Shown piece after piece: positions 25,176-36,800 of a stretch of DNA of 64,000 nucleotides. Position numbers and translations under genes: made by a program. How positions within the stretch are numbered: position 1 is the first letter of the stretch; each line of letters starts with the position of its first letter. The stretch is from Saprospiraceae bacterium (GTDB lineage Bacteria; Bacteroidota; Bacteroidia; Chitinophagales; Saprospiraceae): contig JABARE010000015.1 in NCBI GenBank assembly GCA_019187365.1, positions 1 to 64,000 on the forward strand, in the 5' to 3' direction. Below the pieces are notes generated by a model. It was given only the letters and a program-made list of their open reading frames with translations. It ran no database searches and had not been told where the DNA came from.

Positions 25176-27311
25176 ATGTTGGATTGGAAAATACTGCATC
25201 AACTACGTCCCTTTGAGGTGGATAAGACATCATTGGATTCAGAGCTGCTGTACCTCAGCCAGGAGCAGGTTTCCATGCGAAGTGTTTTTTCTGCATCGGA
25301 TTCAAATGAAGAGTTAGGGCACATGATTGCCGGGGTGCCCCCCTTTTTGCGCGGCCCCTATGCGAGCATGTACCTTGACAAGCCATGGACGATACGCCAA
25401 TATGCCGGATTTTCCGATGCCCGCGACAGCAACGCATTTTACAGGCGCAACCTGGCCGCAGGGCAGAAAGGACTATCCGTTGCATTTGATCTGGCAACCC
25501 ACCGCGGTTACGATTCCGATCATCCGCGGGTCAGCGGCGATGTCGGTAAGGCCGGTGTTGCCATCGACACCATCGAAGACATGAAACTGCTTTTCGATGA
25601 GATTCCCCTCGACCGCGTATCTGTTTCAATGACCATGAATGGAGCGGTCATCCCCATTTTAGCATTTTTCATAGCCACGGCAGAAGAACAGGGCGTTCCA
25701 CGCGAACAACTGACAGGAACCATCCAAAATGACATACTCAAGGAATTCATGGTTCGCAACACCTACATCTATCCGCCAGAACCATCCATGCGCATCGTAG
25801 GAGACATATTCTCATTTTGTGCCCGTCACATGCCCAGGTTCAATTCGATCAGCGTTAGTGGTTACCACATGCAGGAAGCCGGGGCAAGTGCCGACCTCGA
25901 GTTGGCATACACCCTCGCCAACGGGATCGAATACGTGCGTACCGGACTAAAGGCCGGTTTGGACATTGATGATTTTGCTCCCCGGATTTCATTCTTTTGG
26001 GGAATAGGAATGAACCTCCTCATGGAAGTGGCAAAAATGCGCGCCGGACGTTTGTTGTGGGCTGAATGCATGTCGGCTTTTTCTCCCAAGAATCCGAGAT
26101 CTCTTGCGTTGAGGGCACACTGCCAGACCTCGGGCTGGAGCCTGGCGGAACAAGAACCCGTCAACAACATCGTACGCACGACCATCGAAGCGCTTGCCGC
26201 GGTTTTGGGCGGTACGCAGTCGCTCCATACCAACGCATTGGATGAAGCAATAGCCCTTCCCACGGATTTTAGTGCGCGCATTGCGCGCGATACGCAACTT
26301 TATTTGCAGGGGTCTGCCGGTCTTTGCAATGCCATTGACCCTCTGGGGGGCGCCCACTGCATTGAATACCTAACCCAATCCATTTACGATCGCGCCAAGT
26401 CTCTAATGGCCGAGATCGAAGCCTTAGGTGGCATGACGAAGGCCATCCGCAACGGCCTGCCCAAGTTGCGCATTGAAGAAGTAGCTGCAAAACGCCAGGC
26501 AGGGATAGATTCCGGAATAGACCAGATCATCGGTGTCAATGTTTACCGGGAGCCCCGTCCACTTGATTTCGACATACTCGACGTCGACAGCCAGGCGGTC
26601 AGGAGTGAACAGGTGCGCCACCTGGAGCAAGTAAAAGCGCGGAGGGATAGCCACGCAGTTGCGGTAACTTTGTCACAACTGGAGGAGGCTGCCCGTTCAG
26701 GCAACGCCAATTTGCTGGAGCTGGCCGTGGCAGCAGCAAAAGTGCGGGCAACTCTTGGCGAAATCAGTTTTGCGCTTGAAAAAGTGTTTGGCAGACACCA
26801 GGCAGACCAAAAAATACTAACAGGAGTGTACAGCAGAAGCTTTGCCGATCAGGAAACCATACACCGTGTGCGCGCGCTCTCAGATCGCTTCGAGGCAGTT
26901 GCCGGACGCCGGCCACGGATCCTCGTTACCAAACTTGGGCAAGACGGTCACGATCGCGGTGCGCGCATCATAGCCACCGGCTTTGCAGACCTCGGATGGG
27001 ACGTTGACCTCGGTCCGCTGTTCCAGACGCCCGAGGAGGCGGCCAAACAAGCGATAGAAAACGACGTTCATGTGGTTGGCATCTCTTCACTTGCTGCCGG
27101 CCACAAAACACTGGTTCCGGAACTCATCGACTCACTTCGCAACCAACAAGCCGGTGAAATTCTCGTCGTCGTCGGCGGCGTCATCCCCGAAAAAGACTAC
27201 GATTTCCTGCGGAATAGCGGCGTTGCGGCAATTTTTGGCCCCGGCACTCCCGTAACTACCGCAGCAGAAAGTATCCTGACGCTTCTGTTGCAGTCCGCAC
27301 AAGGATCCTGA
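25176..27311 (+). CDS. mutB: Methylmalonyl-CoA mutase large subunit
   Basis: This adenosylcobalamin enzyme interconverts methylmalonyl-CoA and succinyl-CoA. The 711-residue product has the substrate-barrel motifs [75 protein letters not shown] and [16 protein letters not shown]-terminal B12 domain carries the cobalt ligand motif DGHDRG (D-x-H-x-x-G). It starts 13 bp after the biotin carboxylase gene and completes the propionate cluster. Methylmalonyl-CoA epimerase is not present in the window. Confidence 0.95.
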   Translation: MLDWKILHQLRPFEVDKTSLDSELLYLSQEQVSMRSVFSASDSNEELGHMIAGVPPFLRGPYASMYLDKPWTIRQYAGFSDARDSNAFYRRNLAAGQKGLSVAFDLATHRGYDSDHPRVSGDVGKAGVAIDTIEDMKLLFDEIPLDRVSVSMTMNGAVIPILAFFIATAEEQGVPREQLTGTIQNDILKEFMVRNTYIYPPEPSMRIVGDIFSFCARHMPRFNSISVSGYHMQEAGASADLELAYTLANGIEYVRTGLKAGLDIDDFAPRISFFWGIGMNLLMEVAKMRAGRLLWAECMSAFSPKNPRSLALRAHCQTSGWSLAEQEPVNNIVRTTIEALAAVLGGTQSLHTNALDEAIALPTDFSARIARDTQLYLQGSAGLCNAIDPLGGAHCIEYLTQSIYDRAKSLMAEIEALGGMTKAIRNGLPKLRIEEVAAKRQAGIDSGIDQIIGVNVYREPRPLDFDILDVDSQAVRSEQVRHLEQVKARRDSHAVAVTLSQLEEAARSGNANLLELAVAAAKVRATLGEISFALEKVFGRHQADQKILTGVYSRSFADQETIHRVRALSDRFEAVAGRRPRILVTKLGQDGHDRGARIIATGFADLGWDVDLGPLFQTPEEAAKQAIENDVHVVGISSLAAGHKTLVPELIDSLRNQQAGEILVVVGGVIPEKDYDFLRNSGVAAIFGPGTPVTTAAESILTLLLQSAQGS

Positions 27312-27812
27312 ACAAACTCTTTGCAAACTATCTGCGTTCCCAATAGTTTGTCAAACCGGAGCATCGCGTTTCTTCCCCGTACGATGCTTTAGTGCGACGA
27401 CACGATGTGAATTAGCCACTATAATCTAACGGTGTTTTAGCCAATGCACCGAAACTGTTCGTGCGTAGGTACACAAAACGTATAACTCCATGGCCAGCCG
27501 GCATGAGTGCCCGTTTCCTCGGTTTATCAATCGTCAAGACATTCTCATTGAAACGGGACCTCAATTAGCCACAGGCTTCTTTCCCTAAAGCCTGATCGCC
27601 CCGGTGGCTTTCGGTCATCATACACTCCGCAAACCGGAGGAAAGGATGATTCGCAGCTAAGCATTCCATTTAATTCTCAGAAGAGTAAAAGCGAGAGTAG
27701 CTACACCATAGAAAGCCTCACCCATGACCCATTCCCATGTCATCTATAAATAAAAAGAAAAGCCCTTCCGAATTGGAAGGGCTTTTCCTTTTAATTAACC
27801 TAGGAATAAAAT
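27312..27812. other. Non-coding gap with hairpins between convergent genes
   Basis: No convincing gene is seen. Three inverted repeats stand out: CAAACTAT/ATAGTTTG (27324-27350), GCATCG/CGATGC (27361-27387), and a nested structure at 27567-27609 in which AGCCAC/GTGGCT encloses AGGCTT/AAGCCT. They may be 3'-UTR structures or terminators for the mutase large subunit gene; none has a strong T run. Confidence 0.5.
27752..27795 (-). terminator. Bidirectional intrinsic terminator after the giant gene
   Basis: A 9-bp stem (AGCCCTTCC with GGAAGGGCT, loop GAATT) has A-rich sequence on one side and T-rich sequence on the other. It lies about 30 bp after the stop of the 5362-codon gene and can also end transcripts from the plus strand. 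Confidence 0.85.
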
Positions 27813-30800
27813 TTACTTCAGTTTCGTCATGCGCTTTGTAGCGCTGTGATCTGCAGCATCCAGTTGGTAATAAAGCATACCGGAAACATCCAGATCATCC
27901 TTTCCTATGCGCAGGGTATTCATGCCCTTCGTGCCCTGAATTTCATAAACTCGAATCACCTTACCTGCAACGTCGTAAACCGTCAGTACGGCAGGCGAAG
28001 CATTGGGCAGCCTGAAGCTGATCACTGTTTCGTCAGCAAACGGATTGGGTGTGTTCTGGTAGAGTTCAAAGACACCACCTTCAACTACACCGTTATCCGA
28101 GCGCACGCCGAGGTCGACTCCGCTGGTTTCAAGCGATTCATTGTATGCTTCGGCAAAGGTGATGTCGCTTGTAACAGCAAACAACTCGCTCACTTTGGCA
28201 TCTTTCATTGCTACGAAACGGAGTGTAAAGAGCACCTCATCTGCGTCAAAGCTCAACGCAATGCGGTTGTTCCAGCTCGTCGTCATTTTGCCCTGTTCGA
28301 TGAACTTCAGCCCGAAGTTGGTTTCATCCATTTCGAGTGCGCCTGCTTTAAATCCATCGTAGATCAACGCAGACTGATCAAAGTTCAAGGTAAACTGGTA
28401 TCCAATCACATCGGCGAAGTTGCTGGCACGGAAGGCAATTTCGTACGTTTTACCGGCCTCAAGTACTGCCTCTTCAACTTCAAAGTGCAGCTGTTTGTCG
28501 TGGCGTGTGGTAAATCCGTTGAAATTATGTGCAATGGCATTTCCAGTCACATCACCCATCTTGATCGCAACGAAGTCTTCAGTATGCGTTCCAGGCAGGA
28601 GCATTGGTACAAGTACTTCGCGCGGTGCATTGTAGGGAACATTCGGGTTCGGGAATACATAAGCCTTTGGAACGAAGGTCCAGGATTGAACCTTGGTAAA
28701 CTCAGTATTGATACCGAGGATCAGCTTGCGTATTTCCGTAACGTCGGAAGCAGTCAGGTTATCAGTCAGGTTTACATCAGCAGCGATCAGCTTATAAGGC
28801 GTATTCAGGTATTCGATACCCAGAATGTGCCTTTGGATCTTCACGATGTCTCCCGTAGATACTCCGTTGATGTGGTTGTCATTTCTCAGTGGACGGATCA
28901 GGTACTCATTCGAAGCACCCGTTGCCAGGTCACCAAACAGGAACTGACCGTCAGTGCGGGTAACCACCTCGCGCATCATCTGCGCTCCAACGTACATCTG
29001 AACATTGGCGAGTTCGGTTTCGTCACCCTTCTCCGTACGCAGATCACCCGTGATGCGGCCCAGATCCGGACTCGTATTCGGGCACACATCCTGGTTGTCC
29101 TGTACGATCACTACCGTTTTGCAGTAGTCCGTATTGCCTTCTTCGTCTTCAACCCACATTTCCACGTCGACTACCAGCTCGTCGTTGGCACCGGCAGCTA
29201 CGAAGTCATCGCAGCAGATCGTGATGCCCGTCTGAGACGGATCGCCGTTGAAGTAGAACAGCAGGTCTTCCTGCTCGGTGCAGTTGTCGAAGCTTCCGCG
29301 ATCGAGGTCTTTAGCCCAGATCGTCACGCATTTGCTCGTAGGCATCGGAACCGTGATCACGCCCGTCAGGCAGTACGGTGTCGGTGCTTTGCAATCCTTG
29401 ATCTCGAACAACTGGCAGTTGATGCCTACGTTTCCGCATCCATCTTCTACGTGCCAGCAGATCTTGTGCACACCCACCGGATACGTTCCACTTGCGTCGA
29501 ACGGATTGCCCGGGAAGTCGGCTAAAGGATTGTCGTTGAACTGAGGCGTGCGGCCTGCAGCATACTCTTTCTGTGTCAGAGGACCAACGATGAAGTCAAA
29601 TCCGGGATACTTGCCCTGACCATCGTTGAACGCATCGATTTTGTATTCGTAGAACAGCCAATCCAGCGGGCTGCAATCGTCGGTAGCCGTAGCCGTGATG
29701 GACAAGTGGCCATAGCATACGCCATTCGTCTTCACAGCAGGCTCGCAGTCGCCGATGTTGATGCTAACCACTGGTTTGATTTTGTCAGTGACTTTGATGA
29801 TCTGCAGGTATTCCCAGCGGCCTCTGTTCGGATCGAGGTTCGGATCGTACTGGCACCAGTCGATGACCGTCCAGTGGCGGAGCACCTTGAAGCATGCATC
29901 CGGCTCGATGGTGAAGACCTCGTCTACGTATTCGATGCTGATCAGCGCGCACAGGTCGTCGGCGCCGTTTTCAACAACCGGGCGGCCTAACAATGGGTTG
30001 TCGGGGCTGAGGTCAGCACCACATCCGGCGATCGTCGTAGCCTGACCTGTACAGTTGCCAGGCCAGGTAATGTCGTCATCCGGGTCGCAGTTGTCAGCAC
30101 GGTTGATGTAGAACGGATCGCAGTCAACCACCCAGATCGTCTGGGTTTGGGTGATGCTGATGTTGTTCGGTCCACGTGCTACTAAGGTACGCGTCAACTG
30201 GCCCTGGCCACATTCGCGATTGTCGTTGACGCTGATCGTCGGTGTGTTACCGCAATTGCTCAAGACATATCCGTCAAAGCCCCAGGTCAATTCATATTTG
30301 CGATCTGCGTGTGCTGTATCAAACAACTGCCAGTAGTAATCGCAGGCGCGGTTCCATGCAGGCGGATTCGATGGCGGTGCTCCAGGCACATAACCGGGAT
30401 AACCAGTAATGTCGTTGCGAACACAATAGTTATGGCAGACCAGGTCAGTGGTCACAACTTTGTGACGATCGCTCAAATCCGTTACCACCCTACCGAAGGT
30501 TGGGTCGTTGGGATCCGTCAGTTTATCAACGTCGAACCAGAACCAGCAGCTCACTACGATGTTTGGCGGTGCCACAACCGTAGGAACTCCTTTATCCTGA
30601 ACTTCCACTTCGATCATGCAATCGCTGAACTTACCAAACAGGTTACCATTTTGGTTCATGCGGGTCGGGGAGATCGGACCAGGTCCCGGATCTGCATCGA
30701 ATACCCGCATTACCACCATGATGCGCTGGTTAACGTCTGAGCAACAGAACTTGATGTGGTCGTCAAAATAGATCTGGTTTCCATCGAGTACCGCATTGTC

Positions 30801-33800
30801 GTCGCCATTTGCGCCCGCACAGTTGGTACCGTCATCGGGTTGAGCTGCATTGCTTCCATTGTTGGTTCCGCGCAGGTGCTCCATGCGGATGGCCTTAAAG
30901 AAGATGTGCGGCTGGCAGTTGTCGAACGAGCCGTCGTTGATGTCTTCAGCAAAGATCTTACCGAAGTTTTCACCCGGCGATTGATTTCCACTGATGCTCA
31001 CCACGATGTTGCGGTCGCATACTGCTGTCGGTGGGGTGTTGTCGATGACATTGACTTTAACCACCTTCTCCGTTTTATTACCACAAGCGTCTTCAGCCGT
31101 GATCACCACGGGATGTACGCCAAGTTTCATGTTGATGATGATCCAGCTTCCGTCAGCCTGCTGAATGGCCGAACCCGTCCAGGTACGAACTGAATAGCGG
31201 ACGGAGTCTGCGCAGTTGTCCGTAATCCAGGGTCTTGGAACTTCCCAGGTACCTGTGCAGGTCCATGGGCCCGTTCCAACGATCACCGTATCAGGATAAA
31301 GAACTTTAGGCCCTTCCTGGTCGAGTACTTTGATCACCTGAATCCATTCAACCGGGTTTACACCAGCTTTTGGCGGCAGACACATGTTGCGTACTTTCCA
31401 GTAACGAAGGATCTCGTATCCGTTTTCACAGATATCGTACACTTCGTCATCGTAGCGGATCGACAGGTTGCAATTCTTATTGTCGACGCTGATTGGAATT
31501 CCGTTCAGACTTGGTGCGCCCGTTCCATGCCACATCACAACCTGGTTGGGACCCCAGCAGGACCTGCTCGGTACCCAGTTCGGGTGTTGTGCATAATAGA
31601 CCGGGTAAGGAGAAGGATGACCTTCATTGATGCCAGCATCGAGGCAATTCCAGCCCAAGGTCATCGGCAGCCGGTCACCGCTGAGGTCGCGCGCAAACGG
31701 ATCCACAATGGTGGGATCACCACCCGTTGCAAACCAGTAGGCGCTATCCAGCAGGTATCCGTCTACGCAGTATGGCGAGGGCAGGATATGAGGCGTAACA
31801 TCTTTGTCGTATATCTTCTCGTCGCAGTTCAGCGCCGGAAGGTCGAGGTTGTCATAATTCCTAGGCCACTCGATCTCGTTGAGGTCGAACGCTTTTACCC
31901 AGATCACCTGCTTGCAACTCGAGCTGTTGCCAAGTTCATTGACAACCGTGAAGGTGCGGTGGATGATAAAGGCATACGGAGTATCGCAATCTCTTGCTTT
32001 TTGGATCGTATCATCCCAATGCACGTCGTAATTGATGACGCAACTGGTAATGCTCGGGTATCCAAGAACAGAAGGATCGAGCGACGAATTACACGTGATG
32101 GTCAGGTCGTCAGGACAATCGATTTGCGGTGTGGCTTTGTATTCAACACAAACCATACTCCAGCAACTGTTTCCGGTTACAGGATCGATTACAGTGACTT
32201 TAAAGCACCTGCCGATGTCTGCCGTCGTAAACACATTGCTGTGTGTCTGACCCGTGATCCAGTCTTCGACTTTGATGGTGTATTTGTCCTTACATCCGTA
32301 ATCCGTACCGGCAAGCAATTCGTCGGCAGTGATCACACCGCGGCAATCCGGTCCCAAAGAGAAGTTGATCAGATCGACACAAGACAGGTCGTTGCCCGAA
32401 GGAGTGCTTTCAACCACGGTGATCGTCCACATGCACATCGTGCTGTTGCCAGCTTTATCCGTTGCAGTTGCAACGATCTTGTGACTGCCGATGCCCAGTT
32501 CGGTATTCAGTGGCGGGTTAACTTCAATGAGAACGGAATCGCAGTTGTCGTCAGCCCACAAAGCCGGATTGATTTCCAGGAAGGCAAAGCAATCTCCTCC
32601 CGGCAGGTTGATGGTATAATCTTTCGGGCAGTTGGTGAAGACAGGATCCTCAGCATCGATGATCGTCACGCTGAATTCGCAACTTCCGGTGTTTCCGGAC
32701 ATATCGGTCAGCGTGTAAACTACGCGCGTAGTGCCCACAGCGAAGTACTGAGTTGTTTTCGTACCACCGTCAACGCGACCACCGCGAGGAACAGCGTGCA
32801 GAGGACATCCCGGTGTCGGAACTGGGATGTATTCCACGTCAACCGTTCCCATGCAACAGTTGTCCATGACCGTCGGGTGTATCCACATAAAGTTGGCACC
32901 ACATTGACCAGGATCATTGTTGAAGGTTGTGTCGCCCTGAGCGTAAGCTCTTTGCGAGATGATCGTCAGGCCCCAGCTGTTTACCGTAACAGATGACGGA
33001 GCGGAGGCATTGTTTTCAACTTCCAGCCTCCAGACCCCTGCTGCCGATTTCGGGCACAAGACTGCGAGTGGCTGATCGGGAAGATAATTGTTACCCGATG
33101 CCAGGTTGGCACAGTTCGCACCCGACAGTTTCACCAGGTCGAGGTCGGATATGCGCGTTGAAACCAGACTCGTTGAGCCGTTGCAGTTGCCGTCGTTCCA
33201 GAGTCTGACGCGCGTTCCATCGGGAGCGATCAGGGTGGCTTCGGTATTGGCAAAGTTGGTAGCGCTGATGTTCAGATTGGTAACCCACACGTCGATGATT
33301 TTCGTCGCAGGATTTGCCGGAACAGACAGGCTGACTGAATAGCATCCCGGGCCATTAAACGTATTGGTTGATCCCGTCGGGCGCAAGGTATCGTTGGTTG
33401 CGCACATCGGAATTTCAACATCCCTCACGAGTACATTGAAGCAACACGTGTCTTTTTGTGCGGCAATCGTTTGCACGGAAGTTCTCAGACCATTCGACGG
33501 GAACACATACTGCTGTAGGATGGGATTCATGCGGCCAATGGAAGCTGGATCACAGGCTTCGGCAAGTCTCCAGTCGTCGGCAATGTTGCGGTCGAAGATG
33601 CACCAGCGATAATAGGACGCACGATTCGTGTTCGTCGGGCTGATTCCACTCCAGCCTGCGGCCGTCATGGCCGGCGTTCCTTGTCCAGTCAGGTTGTAGC
33701 CGTTGGTCGTCACTGCGTCGAGGTTGCGCAATCCAAGGTGGTTGAGCACATAACCGCGAGGCGTGTTGATGGCAGCTTCCGGCAGGTTCATGTTGTAGAA

Positions 33801-36800
33801 GAACAGGGCCGGGTTGTTGGGATATCCGACAACTGCCGATCCGACTTTCAGCGTTAGCACTCCGCCAGCAGGAAGCACCGGTCCAGGCATATTCGGCAAG
33901 GTATACGTGCCGAGGAGCGCCCCTCCTTCAAAAATCTGAATAGACAGGCAACTCACGTCGATGGACGAAGGTCCGAAATTGGTAATCTCAAGATAATCGC
34001 CATTGACATCTGCCAACGAGAAGGAAGGCATCGAGGTGCTGGGCCCAATAACCGCTCCACCCAACTGCTGGGTAACCTCGGTAATGAGCAGGATCGGCTG
34101 ATCCTGAACGGTGTAACATACCTTATTCAGCCCTTTCGGGAAGTTGCTGCCACTGGCATCGTTGATTCCCTTCTTGATCGTATCTCCCGCCTCGTTGGTG
34201 ATGGCGTACAATACGGCTGTATGGGGGCAAACATCCGTCACTGAAGTTGGGCCGATGTCGCGAACATTGTTCGTACCGCAAACACCGGGAGTATTTTCCA
34301 GATCGAGGTCTGCAGGGCAGGTGATCACCGGAACATCCCAGTAGTCGTTGACGACCACTTTGATGGTGCAGGTATCGCGGTTGCCGCAGAGGTCGACGGC
34401 CTCATATTTCAGAATGGTCGTTCCCACAGGGAAACGATACTGCGTCGGATTGGGGCCGTATATCAGTGTGATGACGATGCTGTCTGACTGCGTGCAGTTA
34501 TCGGTCGCTACCAGTTTAGGTACCGTTACATATGCATCGCAATGATCCTTTTCCGCATTCTGAACGATCGGCGGAGGACAATTGAGGAATGCAGGCGGTT
34601 CGGTATCCACGATGGCAAACCGGGCCAAATCCCGTGTGACGTTTCCACAGTCATCGGTAGCGATGAAGGTCACGTCGATGTATTTTGTGTTGCCACAGCC
34701 AAGCACCCAGTTGTTCACATCATAATTGTTGCTGTAGTTGATGATGTCGCTGCATTCATCGGTCGTGTTGAATCCTGCGCGCTGGTTCAGCCACGAGATC
34801 AGCTCGTCATCATTGTTTCCGGACAGGTTGGCACAATCTAATGTGGTATCCCTTGCCGGCGAAACGATGGTCGGCGGACGCGTATCCCGAATGATGAAGG
34901 AAGCTTCGCGCGTTGAGGTGTTGCCAGAGCAATCCCTTGCCGTAAACCGGTAAATTACGCTGTCGGTATTGCTGCAGCGGTCGTATTCGCGCACCAGGTC
35001 GTGCTCGTACGTGACCGTTCCGTTGCAGGGATCTTCAAGGATCACTCCGTTTCCGTTGGCGGCCAGCCACCTGTTGAGTTCGTCAACATTGCCTAGACCA
35101 TCGCACTCCACCACCAGGTTTCTCGGTTCGTTGATCCATACCGGCGGTGTGGTATCGCGAACGATGAATTTGGCTATGGTTGCGTTGGAGATGTTGCCAC
35201 AGGAATCCAGCGCATTGAACATGTAGGTGAGGATGCGGTTCTGGCCACAGGTCACCTCGGTGCGCATCAGCGTGGTATCCCAAACGAAAATTCCGTCTGT
35301 AAGGTGGTTGATATCATTCTGAAGCGGAATGCTGTTTAGACGATCGAGAATATTCCATTTCAGATTTCTTGCATTCGGCTGTGGTGAATGGTAACCCGAT
35401 GGCGTCATACCGCCAAACATGACCACTCCTGATCCCCATAAACTTTGTGCAAATACCGGCCTGGTTGCACCTCCTACCTCGCGAATCATGACGGTCATAG
35501 TAGGTGGTCCAACGATAGCATGTGCAAATACAGTCCCCGAGTAAGCCGCACCCGTAGGCTGGTATGGGCCGTTCAGGATAGCTCCGGACGCGGTAACATT
35601 GGCAATCCAAGTTCCAGACGGCGGGTAATTTGGAGTGAATTGTATTTGAACGCCGCCGAAGCCCAGGTCAATGTTTCCGCCCTCATTTGGAGCTGAGTTG
35701 AGGAACAATCTGCCTCCGCATGCAACCCATGATTCGATCAGGCTGCGGTTTGCATTGACAAAACTGTTGAACTCGTCAGCACTATTGTCCCCTCCGTCAA
35801 TGTAAATGAGCCGGTAATTTTGAGAAAATATGGTTGCTGCAGGTGCTCCGAAATTGAACTGATCCCAGTTCCCGGCTCCGAATACCTGGTTCATCGACGT
35901 CGTATAGTCATCGTAAAGTAGCCCTCCTCCCCATGGAAGCGAGGTTCCCGTTACAAACGCTGCTCTTGCACCAGGGATTGGTCCGCAACTGACGCCACTG
36001 CACAGGTCAATGGCGCGTGCGCCACCGTGATTGGCTATCCACACGGCAAATTCGCGGGTGTTGCCCTGACCGTCGCATTCTACAACCGTGTCTTTGGCAG
36101 GAGAGGTGATTTCCGGAGGTGTGCGGTCAACAACGCTCACGCTTGCTTGCGCTGTGGATGAATTGCCGCAAACGTCGAATGCGGTAAAGGTCACCAAAGC
36201 AGACCCCGTATTCCGGTTACAACCACCTGACAGACCATTAAAGTTGTTGGTGTAGTTTACTGAGGTAAAGCAAGAGTCAAGTGCAATGCCATTTCCGTTT
36301 GAGCGCAACCAGCCACTCACCTGAGAATAGGGATCGGTGGAATTATCGCACTCAAACACCACATTCTGCGGAAGGATGTTCCACACCGGTGCGGTGCGGT
36401 CGAGTACCTCCAGGGTGAAGGTTACGCTTGCAGAGTTACCACAGCGATCGGTTACCGTAAAGGTTACGGGAATCTGACCGCCGCAATAGTTGTTAATAAG
36501 GCCGCTCCAGTTGTTGGTCCAGATAAGGTATGGCGAACCGTCGCAAGCATCAGTAGCGCTTGCGCCACCATTGGTGTTGATCCACTGGTAAACCCGTGCA
36601 TACACATCGGAACCGCATTCAATAGACAGATTGCCGCCGCCAGTGATCACAGGTGGAGTGATGTCGCGAACGACATAATTTGCATAGTCCACTGCCGTGT
36701 TGCCGCATTCATCTGTGGCCGTAAACTCAAACACATACGTTCCCGTTCCCGGGCTGCAGCCAGACCGGCGGTCGAATATGCGATAGGTAATGGCCGGGGC

